From: Methylocystis sp. IM3
GTDB lineage: Bacteria; Pseudomonadota; Alphaproteobacteria; Rhizobiales; Beijerinckiaceae
Direction of reading: 5' to 3'
Assembly (NCBI RefSeq): GCF_038070105.1
Contig: NZ_JBBPBZ010000002.1
Span: forward strand, 1,810,001-1,874,000
Length of the DNA stretch: 64,000 bases
Shown here: piece after piece, positions 21,433-30,768 of the stretch
Position numbering within the stretch: position 1 is the first letter of the stretch
Layout: the number at the start of each line of letters is the position of its first letter
The notes under the pieces: generated by a model
The model's database searches: none
Told to the model about the DNA's origin: nothing
The model's input: the letters and a program-made list of their open reading frames with translations, nothing else
Translations under genes and position numbers: made by a program

Positions 21433-22014
21433 ATGAGGGCTGAAGCCGAGCGGGTAGAGAAACGGCCATCGCAGAGAGAGATCAGGGCCGAGGCGGCGAG
21501 CGCCGCCAGCCGTGCGCAATTTCGTGACGAGTTGTGGGGCGACGCGGCGCGTCCGGCGATCCGCGCCCTTCCGCCGGCCAAGCGCGACCGCTGGCCGATC
21601 ATCGCCACGATTATCGCAATCGTCCTTGGCTCCTCGGCGCTCATCGCGATGCGCGAGCGAATCGTGCGCATCTTCCCGCCGATGGCGACCGGCTATCGCC
21701 TGATCGGCGCGCCCGTGAATCTCGCGGGGCTCGAACTGCGCGACGTTAGAGCGCGAATCGTGACCGACGACGGCCGCAGAGTGCTGGTGACGGAGGGTGA
21801 GATCGTCAACCTGCGCCGGGAGCCCAACCGGCCGCCGCCGCTCTCGCTCTCGGTGCGCGGCGCCAATGGCCTCGCCCGTTATGTCTGGACCACGCCGGCG
21901 CCCAAGGCCCGGCTCGAGGGGGCCGAGACAATCGCCTTCAGCGCCCGGCTGGCGTCGCCGCCGGAGGACGGGACGGAAGTCTTTGTCCGCTTCGCCCAGG
22001 CTGAGGACCGCTAA
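21433..22014 (+). CDS. DUF3426-like membrane protein lacking the zinc ribbon
   Basis: Protein of 193 aa with a charged N-terminus, one membrane helix (WPIIATIIAIVLGSSALIA) and a C-terminal domain resembling DUF3426 (GYRLIGAPVNLAGLELRDV, then LSVRGANGLARYVWTTP). In Hyphomicrobiales the gene divergent from ftsE normally begins with an MJ0042-type Cys4 zinc ribbon; no cysteine pairs occur here. ATG at 21,433 has a ggag site 6 nt upstream; no frame upstream in the divergent gap encodes a CxxC motif. Function unknown. Confidence 0.72.
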   Translation: MRAEAERVEKRPSQREIRAEAASAASRAQFRDELWGDAARPAIRALPPAKRDRWPIIATIIAIVLGSSALIAMRERIVRIFPPMATGYRLIGAPVNLAGLELRDVRARIVTDDGRRVLVTEGEIVNLRREPNRPPPLSLSVRGANGLARYVWTTPAPKARLEGAETIAFSARLASPPEDGTEVFVRFAQAEDR

Positions 22015-22022
22015 ACCATCGC

Positions 22023-22044
22023 CTTGACTGTAGCTACAGTCAAG
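22023..22044. promoter_or_regulatory. Perfect 22-bp palindrome upstream of histidine kinase
   Basis: Half-site cttgactgtag is followed directly by its exact reverse complement, with no spacer. It begins 9 bp after the stop of the DUF3426-like gene and ends about 140 bp before the kinase start. There is no U-tract after it, so an operator for a dimeric regulator is more likely than a terminator. The binding protein is unknown. Confidence 0.6.
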
Positions 22045-22182
22045 CCTATGTAGATTCGTGGAAAATTTCGGCGAGCGCCATGCTGCTCGGTCCTGGCGGC
22101 GGGAGGAGGCACGAATAGCGCGCGGCGTCTGCACGCTTGCGCGCTCTCGGCGATGGCGCAGCTCCCCGGTGCGGAGACTGCG

Positions 22183-24507
22183 ATGTTTTCGGACGAGAAT
22201 TTGCGACGCGTCCTTTTCGACGCCAGTTCGGACTGCGTTCTGATACTGGACGAAGAAGGCCGCGCGCTGATGGTCAATGAGACCTGCCGGCGCCTCATGG
22301 AGTCGGTCGGAGCGCCCGATCTTGTCGGCGACCTTTGGGTCGAGCGGTGGCCAGCCGAGGCGCGCAAGAATGTCTCTGAAGCTTTGAGTTCCGCGAGAGC
22401 GGGCGAGACCGTGCGCTTTCGCGAGTCTTGCCATGGGACCAGCTCGCAAAAATGGTGGGATGTCTGCGTCGCGCCGATCCGGACAGAATCGGGCGGGGCG
22501 ATGCGGCTTCTGTGCGTCTGCCGGGATATCACCGACACCCGCCGGGCGCAGCAGGAGGCGCTGGAGAGCGAGGCGCGGCTGCAACTGGGATGCGCGACCG
22601 CCGGCCTTGCCTTGGCGAGCATGGATTTCAAGCAGGGCTTGGCTTTTTTATCGGTCGAGTCTGCGCGGCTGCTCGGCCTCGGGAACGAGGCGACGACCCT
22701 ATCCCTGAATGAGCTTCCCTCGCTGGTGCATCCGGATGACCGGGACCGGGTCATGGAGGCAATCGCCATGTCGCTTCGCCCGGACGGGCCGGGCTGGTTC
22801 GAGTTGGATCTTCGGATCGTCCGGCCGTCGGGGGAGGTCCGTTGGCACCGCGCCCGCCAGCAGGTGATTTTCGAGGGAGAGGGGGCGGAGCGTCGCGCCA
22901 GCCACGCCATTCTCGCTTCGTTCGACATCACCAAACAGAAGGCGGCCGAAGAGACGCTGCAGAGAAACAAGGAATTTCTCCGCGCCATGCTCGATTCGCT
23001 GCCGCATCACGTGGCGGTGATCGGAGAGGATGGAAGGATCATCGCCGTCAACAAGCCGTGGGATCGATTCGCGAGAGCGAATGGCGGCGCGCCCGACAGC
23101 GTCGGGCTCGGCGTCGATTATCTCGCCTCGGCGCGGATCGCGGCGATGGAGGGAGATGTTTTCGCAAGCCGGGCTTTCGAGGGCATCAGCTCGGTGCTGA
23201 CCGGCAGCCGCGACAAATTCATTCTGGAATATCCGTGCCACGCGCCCGACCGCGAACAATGGTTCATGCTGCACGCCATGCGGCTGTCCTGGCCTCCCGC
23301 TGCGGTCATTCTCAGTCATACGGACATTACCGAGCGCATACGAAACGAGCAGAGGCTGCGAGAGGCGGAAGAACGGCTGCGCGAGAGCGACCGCAACAAG
23401 GATGAGTTCATCGCCACGCTGGCGCATGAATTGAGAAACCCGCTCGCGCCCCTGCGCTCGGGTCTCCAATTCATGCGCCGCGTGAGACCCGGCGAACCTG
23501 GGTTCGCGCGCATGCAGGACATCATGGAGCGTCAGGTTGCGCATCTGGTGCGCCTCGTTGACGACCTCCTCGACATCTCCCGCATCAGCAGAGGCAAGGT
23601 GGAGCTCAGAAAGGAGCGGATCGACGCCGTCGCCATCGTGAGACAGGCGATCGCGGATGTCCGCGCGCTGATGGAGGCCAAGAATCTCGCGATCCACATG
23701 CGCGGCTTCGACGCGCCCATGCCGATGGTGGGCGATCCCGTGCGCGTGTCGCAGATCATCGTCAATCTGCTCGACAACGCCATCAAATATTCCGACGGCG
23801 GCGGAACCATCCGTCTCGCGGCGCAGCGCAACGGCATGGAAATCTGCATTGCGATCAGCGACACCGGGGCGGGCATTTCGCCGGACATGCTGCCGATGAT
23901 CTTCGATCTCTTCACGCAGGGCGAGGGAACGCCGAAGCAGGGGCGCGCGGGGCTCGGCATCGGCCTCGCGCTCGTGCGCAAGCTCGTGGAAATGCATGGC
24001 GGCTCGGTGGAGGCGCAGAGCGACGGCCTGGGCCACGGCGCGCGCTTTCTCGTGCGGTTTCCGCTGGCCGAGGGCGTCTCGCAGGCGGCGGGCGTGGACG
24101 CCGCGGACTTGCAGCCGATCGGCGTCGGCGGCCGGCGGGCGCTCATCATCGACGACAACCGGGACGCGGCGGACAGTCTCGCGATCGCGCTCTCTCATTG
24201 CGGATTCGAGGTGGACGTGGCCTACAGTGGCATGGAGGGCCTTGCGCGGGCTGCGGCCTTCACGCCCGATCTGGTGCTGCTCGACCTCGGCATGCCCGTC
24301 ATGGACGGCTACCAGACCGCGCGCGCCCTGCGGGCGCAGCCGGGCGGCGCCGAGATCGAGCTCGTCGCTCTCACGGGCTGGGGCGAGGAGGAGGCGCGCC
24401 GCCGCGTGAAGGAGGCAGGCTTCGATGGTCATCTGATCAAGCCGGCGCGCATCGAGGACATTGCGGCGTTATTCCCGAGCGGCCAGCCCGTGACCGCTTC
24501 CGAGTAG
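22183..24507 (+). CDS. Hybrid sensor histidine kinase, PAS-HisKA-HATPase-REC
   Basis: Soluble hybrid kinase of 774 aa. Three PAS-like sensor modules occupy roughly residues 8-120, 130-265 and 275-385, with C-terminal PAC-type stretches such as WHRARQQVIFEGEG. The HisKA phosphoacceptor is His415 (LAHELRNPL). The ATPase domain shows the N-box NLLDNAIKYS and the G-box GLGIGLAL. A receiver domain ends the protein, with phosphoacceptor Asp701 in LLDLGMP. No membrane segments, so the signal is cytosolic. ATG at 22,183 has ggag 6 nt upstream; ATG at 22,153 is the alternative. No partner regulator is adjacent, and a perfect palindrome lies upstream. Confidence 0.92.
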   Translation: MFSDENLRRVLFDASSDCVLILDEEGRALMVNETCRRLMESVGAPDLVGDLWVERWPAEARKNVSEALSSARAGETVRFRESCHGTSSQKWWDVCVAPIRTESGGAMRLLCVCRDITDTRRAQQEALESEARLQLGCATAGLALASMDFKQGLAFLSVESARLLGLGNEATTLSLNELPSLVHPDDRDRVMEAIAMSLRPDGPGWFELDLRIVRPSGEVRWHRARQQVIFEGEGAERRASHAILASFDITKQKAAEETLQRNKEFLRAMLDSLPHHVAVIGEDGRIIAVNKPWDRFARANGGAPDSVGLGVDYLASARIAAMEGDVFASRAFEGISSVLTGSRDKFILEYPCHAPDREQWFMLHAMRLSWPPAAVILSHTDITERIRNEQRLREAEERLRESDRNKDEFIATLAHELRNPLAPLRSGLQFMRRVRPGEPGFARMQDIMERQVAHLVRLVDDLLDISRISRGKVELRKERIDAVAIVRQAIADVRALMEAKNLAIHMRGFDAPMPMVGDPVRVSQIIVNLLDNAIKYSDGGGTIRLAAQRNGMEICIAISDTGAGISPDMLPMIFDLFTQGEGTPKQGRAGLGIGLALVRKLVEMHGGSVEAQSDGLGHGARFLVRFPLAEGVSQAAGVDAADLQPIGVGGRRALIIDDNRDAADSLAIALSHCGFEVDVAYSGMEGLARAAAFTPDLVLLDLGMPVMDGYQTARALRAQPGGAEIELVALTGWGEEEARRRVKEAGFDGHLIKPARIEDIAALFPSGQPVTASE

Positions 24508-24550
24508 GAGGCGCATTCCCAACCCCGGCAAAATGGCCTAATCAGGCGCC

Positions 24551-25855
24551 ATGCCGTCCGAACCCCTTGCGCCGACCCTCTTCGTCAACGCCCGCCTCGT
24601 CGATCCCGCCATGGGGAGCGAGACGCCGGGCGGGCTTCTCGTCTCGGACGGGCGCATCGCCGACCTGGGACCGGGGCTGACCCGCGACGGCGCTCCAGAG
24701 GGCGCGCGCGTCATCGATTGCGGCGGCGAGGTCGTGGCGCCCGGCCTGATCGACATGCAGGCTTTTGTCGGCGAGCCCGGCGCGGAGCATCGCGAGACCA
24801 TCGCCAGCGCAACGCTCTCGGCGGCCATCGGCGGCGTGACGACGCTTGTTTCGACCAGCTCGACCTTGCCAGCCGTGGATGATCCGGCCGTCGTCGATTT
24901 CGTGCTGCGCCGCGCGCGCGACACCGGCAAGGTGCGGGTGCTGCCCATGGCGGCGCTCACCAAGGGCCGCGAGGGCAAGGAGATCGCCGAGATCGGCCTC
25001 CTCCAGCAGGCCGGCGCCGTCGCCTTCTTCGACGGCGCGCGCTCGATCCGCAACGCGCTGGTGATGCGGCGGGCGATGAGCTACGCCCGCGATTTCAACG
25101 CGCTTGTCGTGCACTTCACTCAGGACCCGGACCTCGCCGGGGGCGTGATGAACGAGGGCGAATTCGCCCTGCGTCTCGGGCTGGCGGGCGTGCCGCGAGA
25201 GGCCGAGGCAATCATGCTCGACCGCGATTTGCGGCTCGTCGCGCTCACCGGGGCACGCTATCACGCGGCGATTCTCACCTCGACGCTTTCGCTCGATTCG
25301 CTGCGCGCCGCCAAGGCGGCGGGGCTGCCCGTCACCTGCGGCGTGACGATCAACCATCTGACGCTCAACGAAAACGATATTGGCGATTATCGCAGCTTCC
25401 TGAAACTGCGGCCGCCGCTGCGCCACGAAGAGGAGCGCAAGGCGCTCGTCGCGGCGCTCGCCGAGGGCCTGATCGACGTCGTCGTTTCGGACCATGATCC
25501 GCAGGACGTGGAGACCAAACGCCTGCCGTTCGCGGAAGCCGAATTCGGGGCGATCGGCGTCGAGACCATGCTTGCCGCCGGCCTGCGTCTCGTCCATTCG
25601 GGCGATGTGACCCTGCCGAGGCTCCTCGCCGCCATGTCGTCGCGGCCGGCCGACATTCTCGGACTGCCGCAGGGGCGCCTGCGCAAGGGCGCGCCCGCCG
25701 ATCTGATCCGATTCGACCCCGACGAGCCCTTCGTCGTCGATCCCGAGCTGCTCCATTCGCGCTGCCGCAACACGCCCTTCGACGGCGCGCTGTTGCAGGG
25801 CGTCGTCAAGACGACCATGGTCGCCGGGCGCATCGTGCACGAGAGCGCGCCATGA
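24551..25855 (+). CDS. pyrC: Dihydroorotase-like protein (PyrC, class I), metal motif lost
   Basis: Class I dihydroorotase fold of 434 aa. The usual metal-binding DxHxH of strand 1 is replaced: after IDM come Gln70 and Phe72 where His is expected (MQAFVGEPG). Downstream family blocks are intact ([36 protein letters not shown]). Rhizobial homologues, as I recall them, share this loss, so this may be a non-catalytic PyrC' that supports PyrB assembly, or use an altered metal centre. No pyrB is adjacent here. The stop overlaps the coaD start by four bases. Confidence 0.85.
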   Translation: MPSEPLAPTLFVNARLVDPAMGSETPGGLLVSDGRIADLGPGLTRDGAPEGARVIDCGGEVVAPGLIDMQAFVGEPGAEHRETIASATLSAAIGGVTTLVSTSSTLPAVDDPAVVDFVLRRARDTGKVRVLPMAALTKGREGKEIAEIGLLQQAGAVAFFDGARSIRNALVMRRAMSYARDFNALVVHFTQDPDLAGGVMNEGEFALRLGLAGVPREAEAIMLDRDLRLVALTGARYHAAILTSTLSLDSLRAAKAAGLPVTCGVTINHLTLNENDIGDYRSFLKLRPPLRHEEERKALVAALAEGLIDVVVSDHDPQDVETKRLPFAEAEFGAIGVETMLAAGLRLVHSGDVTLPRLLAAMSSRPADILGLPQGRLRKGAPADLIRFDPDEPFVVDPELLHSRCRNTPFDGALLQGVVKTTMVAGRIVHESAP

Positions 25856-26352
25856 GCCGGATCGCGATTTACTCCGGCACCTTCGATCCGCTGACCTATG
25901 GCCATCTCGACGTGTTGAGGCAGGGCGTCGCGCTGTTCGACAAGGTCGTCGTCGCGATCGGCGTGCATCCCGGCAAGGCGCCATGGCTCACGTTCGAGGA
26001 GCGCGCCGAGACGATCGCCGCCATATGCGCGGAGGAGGGTTTCGCCGACCGGGTGGAGGCGAGGAGCTTCGACGGCCTCGTCGTGGAGGCGGCGCGCGCC
26101 GCCGGCGCCGGCGCCATTTTGCGCGGATTGCGCGACGGCTCCGATTTCGACTATGAAATGCAGATGGCGGGGATGAACGGGACGCTCGCGCCCGATATTC
26201 GCACAATTTTCCTGCCTGCGTCGCCGGGGCTGCGCCACATCAGCGGCACCCTCGTGCGTCAGATCGCGGCGCTTGGCGGCGACGTGTCGGCCTTCGCGCC
26301 GGCCGCTTCCGTCGAGGCCCTCGAACGCGCCATCAAAAGGCGCGGCACTTAA
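25852..26352 (+). CDS. coaD: Phosphopantetheine adenylyltransferase
   Basis: Fourth step of coenzyme A synthesis: 4'-phosphopantetheine plus ATP to dephospho-CoA. The nucleotidyltransferase signature [14 protein letters not shown] includes the (T/H)xGH element; the substrate-binding stretch [17 protein letters not shown] and the C-terminal [11 protein letters not shown] (ISSTxVR-type) are present. Length of 166 aa is typical. It overlaps the upstream dihydroorotase-like gene by ATGA, so the two are translationally coupled. Confidence 0.96.
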   Translation: MSRIAIYSGTFDPLTYGHLDVLRQGVALFDKVVVAIGVHPGKAPWLTFEERAETIAAICAEEGFADRVEARSFDGLVVEAARAAGAGAILRGLRDGSDFDYEMQMAGMNGTLAPDIRTIFLPASPGLRHISGTLVRQIAALGGDVSAFAPAASVEALERAIKRRGT

Positions 26353-26370
26353 AGCCTTAAGGGAGGCTCG

Positions 26371-26925
26371 ATGAAACTCACCCGCCGTGTTCTGCTTTCC
26401 GCCGTGGCCATTTCCGCTGCGCTCGGGACCGCCTCGATCGCCCGCGCCGAGGACAAGCTCCTCTATATCGACACCAAGGACGGGCGCATCACCATCAAGC
26501 TGCGCCCCGATCTCGCGCCCAAGCATGTCGAGCGCATCGAGCGGCTCGCCAAGGAGCATTTCTACGACAACATTGCCTTCCATCGCGTGATCGAAGGCTT
26601 CATGGCGCAGGGCGGCGATCCCGACGGCACTGGCATGGGCAGCTCGCGCTATCCCGATCTCAAGGCGGAATTCAGCAGCGAGCCGTTCAAGCGCGGCACG
26701 GTCGCCATGGCCCGCCAGCCGGGCGACAAGGACTCGGCCAATTCGCAGTTCTTCATCTGCTTCGCCGAGACGCCGCAGCTCAACGGCAAATACACGATCT
26801 GGGGCGAGGTCGTCTCCGGCATGGACGTCGTCGACAAGATCAAGAAGGGCGACAAGGCCAATAACGGCGCGGTCGAAAATCCCGACCGCATGCTCAAGGT
26901 TCGCGTCGCCGGCGACGAGAGCTGA
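26371..26925 (+). CDS. Exported peptidyl-prolyl cis-trans isomerase (cyclophilin)
   Basis: Cyclophilin-type PPIase with an N-terminal signal peptide (residues 1-25, cleavage near IARAED), hence periplasmic. Active-site motifs include [15 protein letters not shown], and [19 protein letters not shown]. Length 184 aa. Strong gggaggctcg site before the ATG. A cytosolic paralogue lies immediately downstream, separated by a palindromic repeat; the two share the [11 protein letters not shown] stretch and look like a tandem duplication. Confidence 0.92.
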   Translation: MKLTRRVLLSAVAISAALGTASIARAEDKLLYIDTKDGRITIKLRPDLAPKHVERIERLAKEHFYDNIAFHRVIEGFMAQGGDPDGTGMGSSRYPDLKAEFSSEPFKRGTVAMARQPGDKDSANSQFFICFAETPQLNGKYTIWGEVVSGMDVVDKIKKGDKANNGAVENPDRMLKVRVAGDES

Positions 26926-26940
26926 GCGCCGATCCTCCAG

Positions 26941-27007
26941 CGTCACGGCCGGGCTCGACCCGGCCGACTTCCAGCGTCATGGCCGGGCTTGGCCCGGCCA
27001 TCCACGC
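26941..27007. repeat. Dispersed palindromic intergenic repeat, copy 2 (double left half)
   Basis: Two tandem left halves: cgtcacggccgggctcgacc at 26,941 and cgtcatggccgggcttggcc at 26,975, each followed by cggcc to close a short hairpin, the second with the tail atccacgctga. The right half seen in copies 1 and 3 is missing, so this is a partial or rearranged element between the two cyclophilin genes. Confidence 0.7.
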
Positions 27008-27076
27008 TGAGCCGCTTTCACGAGGCCGGACAAGTCCGGTCGAGACGCGGCGAGGCGACCCAAAAAGGAATCAAAA

Positions 27077-27532
27077 ATGACCGAAGCCGCCGACACCATG
27101 ACGCTCGAGACCACGAAAGGTCCGGTCGTCATCAAGTTCCGCCCCGACCTCGCGCCCAAGCATGTGGAGCGCATCAAGAAGCTCGTATCCGAGGGCTTCT
27201 ATGACGGCATCGTCTTTCACCGCGTGATCGAGGGCTTCATGGCGCAGACGGGCTGCCCGCGCGGCACCGGCACCGGCGGGTCGCAATATCCGAACCTCGA
27301 GCAGGAATTCAACGAAGCGCCGCATGTGCGCGGAACCTGCTCCATGGCGCGCGCCTCGCATCCCGACACGGCGAATTCGCAATTCTTCATCTGCTTCGAC
27401 GACGCCCGCTTCCTCGACCGTCAATATACGGTCTGGGGCGAGGTGATCTCGGGCATGGAGAACGTCGACAAGATCAAGCGCGGCGAGCCTGTCCGGGACC
27501 CGGACAAGATCGTCAAGGCGACGCTGGGCTGA
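27077..27532 (+). CDS. Cytosolic peptidyl-prolyl cis-trans isomerase (cyclophilin)
   Basis: Cyclophilin of 151 aa without a signal peptide. Core motifs [15 protein letters not shown] and [20 protein letters not shown] contain the catalytic Arg and the substrate-binding Gln/Phe. It is the cytosolic partner of the exported cyclophilin just upstream, typical of the PpiB type. A purine stretch (aaaaaggaa) precedes the ATG. Confidence 0.92.
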   Translation: MTEAADTMTLETTKGPVVIKFRPDLAPKHVERIKKLVSEGFYDGIVFHRVIEGFMAQTGCPRGTGTGGSQYPNLEQEFNEAPHVRGTCSMARASHPDTANSQFFICFDDARFLDRQYTVWGEVISGMENVDKIKRGEPVRDPDKIVKATLG

Positions 27533-27543
27533 TCCGCCGGCAC

Positions 27544-27630
27544 CGTCATGGCCGGGCGCGTCCCGGCCATCCACGCCCCGGCGAGGGGCGAACACCCGCG
27601 TGGATGCCCGCGACGAGCGCGGGCATGACG
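27544..27630. repeat. Dispersed palindromic intergenic repeat, copy 3
   Basis: Complete unit like copy 1: starts cgtcatggccgggcgcgtcc and ends gacgagcgcgggcatgacg, so the outer ends are inverted repeats. Central spacer differs. It lies 26 bp before queA and creates a spurious N-terminal extension of the queA frame. Confidence 0.78.
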
Positions 27631-27656
27631 CGCTGAACAAGCGCCCTGACACGTCC

Positions 27657-28736
27657 ATGCGCGTCGATCTCTTCGATTTCGATCTCCCCCAGGACCGGAT
27701 TGCGCTGCGGCCCGCCGAGCCGCGCGACAGCGCGCGCCTGCTCGTCGTCCCGCCGAGGGGCGGTTTCGACGACCGCATCGTGCGTGACCTGCCGTCCTTT
27801 CTGAAGGCGGGGGATATTCTCGTCGTCAACGACACGCGCGTCATTCACGCGCGCCTTTCCGGCAAGAGGCTGCGCGGCGACTTGAGCGCGGGCGTCGAGG
27901 CCACGCTGATCGAGCGGCTCGACGCGGCGCGCTGGCGCGCGCTGATGCGGCCGGCGAAGAAGTTGCAGATCGGCGATCTCGTCCGCTTTGGCCGCGAAGG
28001 CGAGGGCGCCTGTCTCCTTGGCGCGCTCGACGCCCGTGTGGAGGCGAAGGGCGAGGAAGGCGAGATTACTCTCCGCTTCGACCTTTGCGACGCGGCGCTC
28101 GACGACGCGATCGAGGCGGCGGGGGAGATGCCGCTGCCGCCCTATATCGCCGGCAAGCGCGCCGCCGACGCCCGCGACGAATCCGATTATCAGACCGTCT
28201 TCGCACGGGAGGCGGGCGCCGTGGCCGCGCCGACGGCGGGGTTGCATTTCACGCCCGCGTTGCTCGCGGCGCTCGACGCGCAGGGCGTGCGTCTCGCGCG
28301 CGTGACGCTCCATGTCGGCGCCGGCACCTTCCTGCCGGTGAAGGCGGAGGATACGGAAGCGCACAAGATGCATGAGGAATTCGCGCGAATCGACGCGGCG
28401 ACGGCTCAGGCGCTCAACGTGGCGCGCGCCAGGGGCGGCCGCATCGTCGCTATCGGCACGACGGCGCTGCGCACGCTCGAAAGCGCCGCGACGCCCGACG
28501 GCCTGATCGCGCCTTACGCGGCGCGTACAGGCATTTTTATCACGCCGGGTTACAAGTTCCGTGCGACGGACATGCTCCTGACCAATTTCCACCTGCCGCG
28601 TTCGACGCTTTTCATGCTCGTCTCGGCCTTCTGCGGCCTCGACCGCATGAAGGCCGCCTATGCCCACGCCATCGCCGAGGGCTACCGCTTCTACTCCTAT
28701 GGCGACGCGAGCCTGCTCTACCGCGCCGATCCATGA
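27657..28736 (+). CDS. queA: S-adenosylmethionine:tRNA ribosyltransferase-isomerase
   Basis: Transfers and rearranges the ribosyl of S-adenosylmethionine onto preQ1-tRNA to give epoxyqueuosine. The family N-terminus [21 protein letters not shown], the block [16 protein letters not shown], and the later AGLHFTP and [17 protein letters not shown] stretches are all clear. The 359-aa product is normal length. ATG at 27,657 is chosen because earlier in-frame codons come from a palindromic repeat. Operon with a small gene and tgt through ATGA overlaps. Confidence 0.96.
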   Translation: MRVDLFDFDLPQDRIALRPAEPRDSARLLVVPPRGGFDDRIVRDLPSFLKAGDILVVNDTRVIHARLSGKRLRGDLSAGVEATLIERLDAARWRALMRPAKKLQIGDLVRFGREGEGACLLGALDARVEAKGEEGEITLRFDLCDAALDDAIEAAGEMPLPPYIAGKRAADARDESDYQTVFAREAGAVAAPTAGLHFTPALLAALDAQGVRLARVTLHVGAGTFLPVKAEDTEAHKMHEEFARIDAATAQALNVARARGGRIVAIGTTALRTLESAATPDGLIAPYAARTGIFITPGYKFRATDMLLTNFHLPRSTLFMLVSAFCGLDRMKAAYAHAIAEGYRFYSYGDASLLYRADP

Positions 28737-29065
28737 CGGCTCGCGGCGTTCGCCTGATCGCGCAATGGCGCGACGATCCGACAGAGGCGCTGATGACCGT
28801 CGATCTGCGCATGGACGGGCTCCGCTTCGCCGCGCCGTGGGACGTGTTCGGAGCCATCGACCTCGACGGCGCCCGCCCGCGTCCCTTCATCCTGCGACGC
28901 GACGGACGCATCGACTTCGGTGAGAGCGGCGACAGGTGGCGCACGGATTTACGTGATGCGGAACTGAAGGTCGGGACGCTTTTCTCGGTCTGGTTCAACG
29001 AGACGGATTTCGGAGCCTACAAAATCGTGAAGATCGCCGAACCCGGCGCGAAGGAGCGCACATGA
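28733..29065 (+). CDS. Hypothetical protein between queA and tgt (110 aa)
   Basis: Protein of 110 aa, four-base overlaps with both queA and tgt, so it is translated in the middle of the queuosine operon. It begins [15 protein letters not shown] and is likely a compact alpha/beta protein with the segment [21 protein letters not shown] near the C-terminus. No signal peptide. I do not recognise the family; its place suggests a role in queuosine modification or simple co-transcription. Confidence 0.72.
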   Translation: MTARGVRLIAQWRDDPTEALMTVDLRMDGLRFAAPWDVFGAIDLDGARPRPFILRRDGRIDFGESGDRWRTDLRDAELKVGTLFSVWFNETDFGAYKIVKIAEPGAKERT

Positions 29066-30198
29066 GCGCGGAATTTTCCTTTATCGTTGAGGCGACGGAC
29101 GGCGCCGCCCGCAGGGGCGAGATCCTTACGCCGCGCGGAACCATCCGCACGCCCGCCTTCATGCCGGTCGGCACGGCGGCGACGGTGAAAGCCATGTTCC
29201 CGCAGGACGTGCGCGCCACGGGCGCCGACATTCTGCTCGGCAATGTCTATCACCTCATGCTGCGCCCCGGTGCCGAGCGCGTCGCACGCCTCGGCGGCCT
29301 GCATCGCTTCATGAACTGGCCTTATCCGATCCTCACCGACTCGGGCGGCTTTCAGGTCATGTCGCTCGCCAAGCTGCGCAAGCTCGATGAGGAGGGCGTC
29401 ACTTTCCAGTCGCATATCGACGGCTCGCGGCATCATCTTTCGCCCGAGCGTTCGATGGAGATCCAGCACCTCCTGGGTTCCGACATTCAGATGCAATTCG
29501 ACGAATGCGTGCGTCTGCCCTGTTCCGACGCCGAGGCCGAGCGCGCGATGCGCCTCTCGCTGCGCTGGGCCGAACGCTCGCGCAAGGCCTTTCGCGACGA
29601 GCCTGGCAGGGCGGTCTTCGGCATCGTGCAGGGCGGCGCCTGCAAGCCCCTGCGAATCGAAAGCGCGAAAGCGCTCGCCGACATGGATTTCCATGGCCTT
29701 GCGGTCGGTGGCCTCGCGGTCGGCGAGCCGCAGGAAGTGATGCTCGACATGCTGGAGACGACGCTGCCGCATCTGCCGCATGCGAAGCCCCGCTATCTCA
29801 TGGGCGTCGGCACGCCGGACGACATCGTGCAGGCGGTGGCGCGCGGGATCGACATGTTCGACTGCGTGATGCCGACCCGCGCCGGCCGCCACGGCCTCGC
29901 CTATACGCGGTTCGGAAAAATCAACATCAAGAATTCACGCCATGCGGAAGATCTGTCTCCGCTCGATCCCCAATCGGATTGCCCGGCGGCGCGCGACTAC
30001 TCCCGCGCCTATCTGCATCATCTCGTAAAAGCGGGGGAAATCCTCGGAATGATGCTGCTCACGCAGGCCAATGTGGCTTATTATCAGAGCCTGATGGCGG
30101 GGTTGAGGACGGCGATCGCGGAAGGGCGACTCTCCGACTTCATCGCCGAGACCCGTGCCGGATGGGACGCGGGGGAGGCGGCCAATTGCCCTCGATAG
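29062..30198 (+). CDS. tgt: tRNA-guanine transglycosylase
   Basis: Exchanges guanine-34 for preQ1 in tRNAs with GUN anticodons. The substrate site ([12 protein letters not shown] with Asp93), the GGLAVGE loop and the nucleophile Asp267 in [10 protein letters not shown] are intact. The usual zinc ligands CxCxxC are altered to S305-D-C307-P-A-A310, leaving one of three cysteines, just before YSRAYLHHL. Length 378 aa is normal. ATGA overlap with the small upstream gene. Confidence 0.95.
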   Translation: MSAEFSFIVEATDGAARRGEILTPRGTIRTPAFMPVGTAATVKAMFPQDVRATGADILLGNVYHLMLRPGAERVARLGGLHRFMNWPYPILTDSGGFQVMSLAKLRKLDEEGVTFQSHIDGSRHHLSPERSMEIQHLLGSDIQMQFDECVRLPCSDAEAERAMRLSLRWAERSRKAFRDEPGRAVFGIVQGGACKPLRIESAKALADMDFHGLAVGGLAVGEPQEVMLDMLETTLPHLPHAKPRYLMGVGTPDDIVQAVARGIDMFDCVMPTRAGRHGLAYTRFGKINIKNSRHAEDLSPLDPQSDCPAARDYSRAYLHHLVKAGEILGMMLLTQANVAYYQSLMAGLRTAIAEGRLSDFIAETRAGWDAGEAANCPR

Positions 30199-30246
30199 GG
30201 TTTTTACGACGCGCGTAAATGGATGAGCGATTGACCGGAGCCGAAG

Positions 30247-30768
30247 ATGGGCCGTCGCCATAGCCGTTACGATAAAGAGCTGACGCGGCTTTTTCTGGCC
30301 GGGGGCTTTCCCGGCCGAAGCGCCCGTCTCGACGGCGCCGCCGCGCCGGCCTTGCGTCCGGAGCCGATCCAGCGGCCACCGCCAGACCCACCGCCGCCGT
30401 CTCATGCCGCGCTTGCGCGGCGCGATCCCGTGCGCCGGGCCTCCCCTGCGCCGAAGTTTTCCGCTCCAATGGAGTCGCGCATCATGACGCCGCACCCGGG
30501 TCAGGTTCTGGCCCAGCATCTCGCCGATCTCGGCCTGACTGCTTCCGACCTTGCCCGAGACATTGACGTGCCCGTCAATCGGGTGACGGCGATCATCAAC
30601 GGGCAGCGCGGCGTGACCGCGGATACGGCGCTACGCCTCGGTCACTGGTTCGGCGTCGATCCCGAGGATTGGCTCGGCCTGCAACTCGAATATGAGCTGG
30701 CCGTGGCGCGTCACGAAGTGGGCGTCAAAGTGAAGAGGCTGCCCCGCCTTGCCGACCGCGTTTCGTAA
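30247..30768 (+). CDS. XRE/HigA-type DNA-binding protein
   Basis: The C-terminal 95 residues match HigA-family antitoxins (MTPHPGQVLAQHLADLGLTA, then NRVTAIINGQRGVTADTALR and WLGLQLEYELA), with the helix-turn-helix in the centre. The N-terminal 79 residues are Pro/Arg-rich and have no counterpart in HigA; ATG at 30,247 has an excellent ggag at 6 nt, whereas ATG at 30,484 would give a normal-sized HigA and also has ggag at 9 nt. No higB toxin is adjacent. The 3' end overlaps the methyltransferase by 20 bp, so it may instead be that gene's regulator. Confidence 0.75.
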   Translation: MGRRHSRYDKELTRLFLAGGFPGRSARLDGAAAPALRPEPIQRPPPDPPPPSHAALARRDPVRRASPAPKFSAPMESRIMTPHPGQVLAQHLADLGLTASDLARDIDVPVNRVTAIINGQRGVTADTALRLGHWFGVDPEDWLGLQLEYELAVARHEVGVKVKRLPRLADRVS

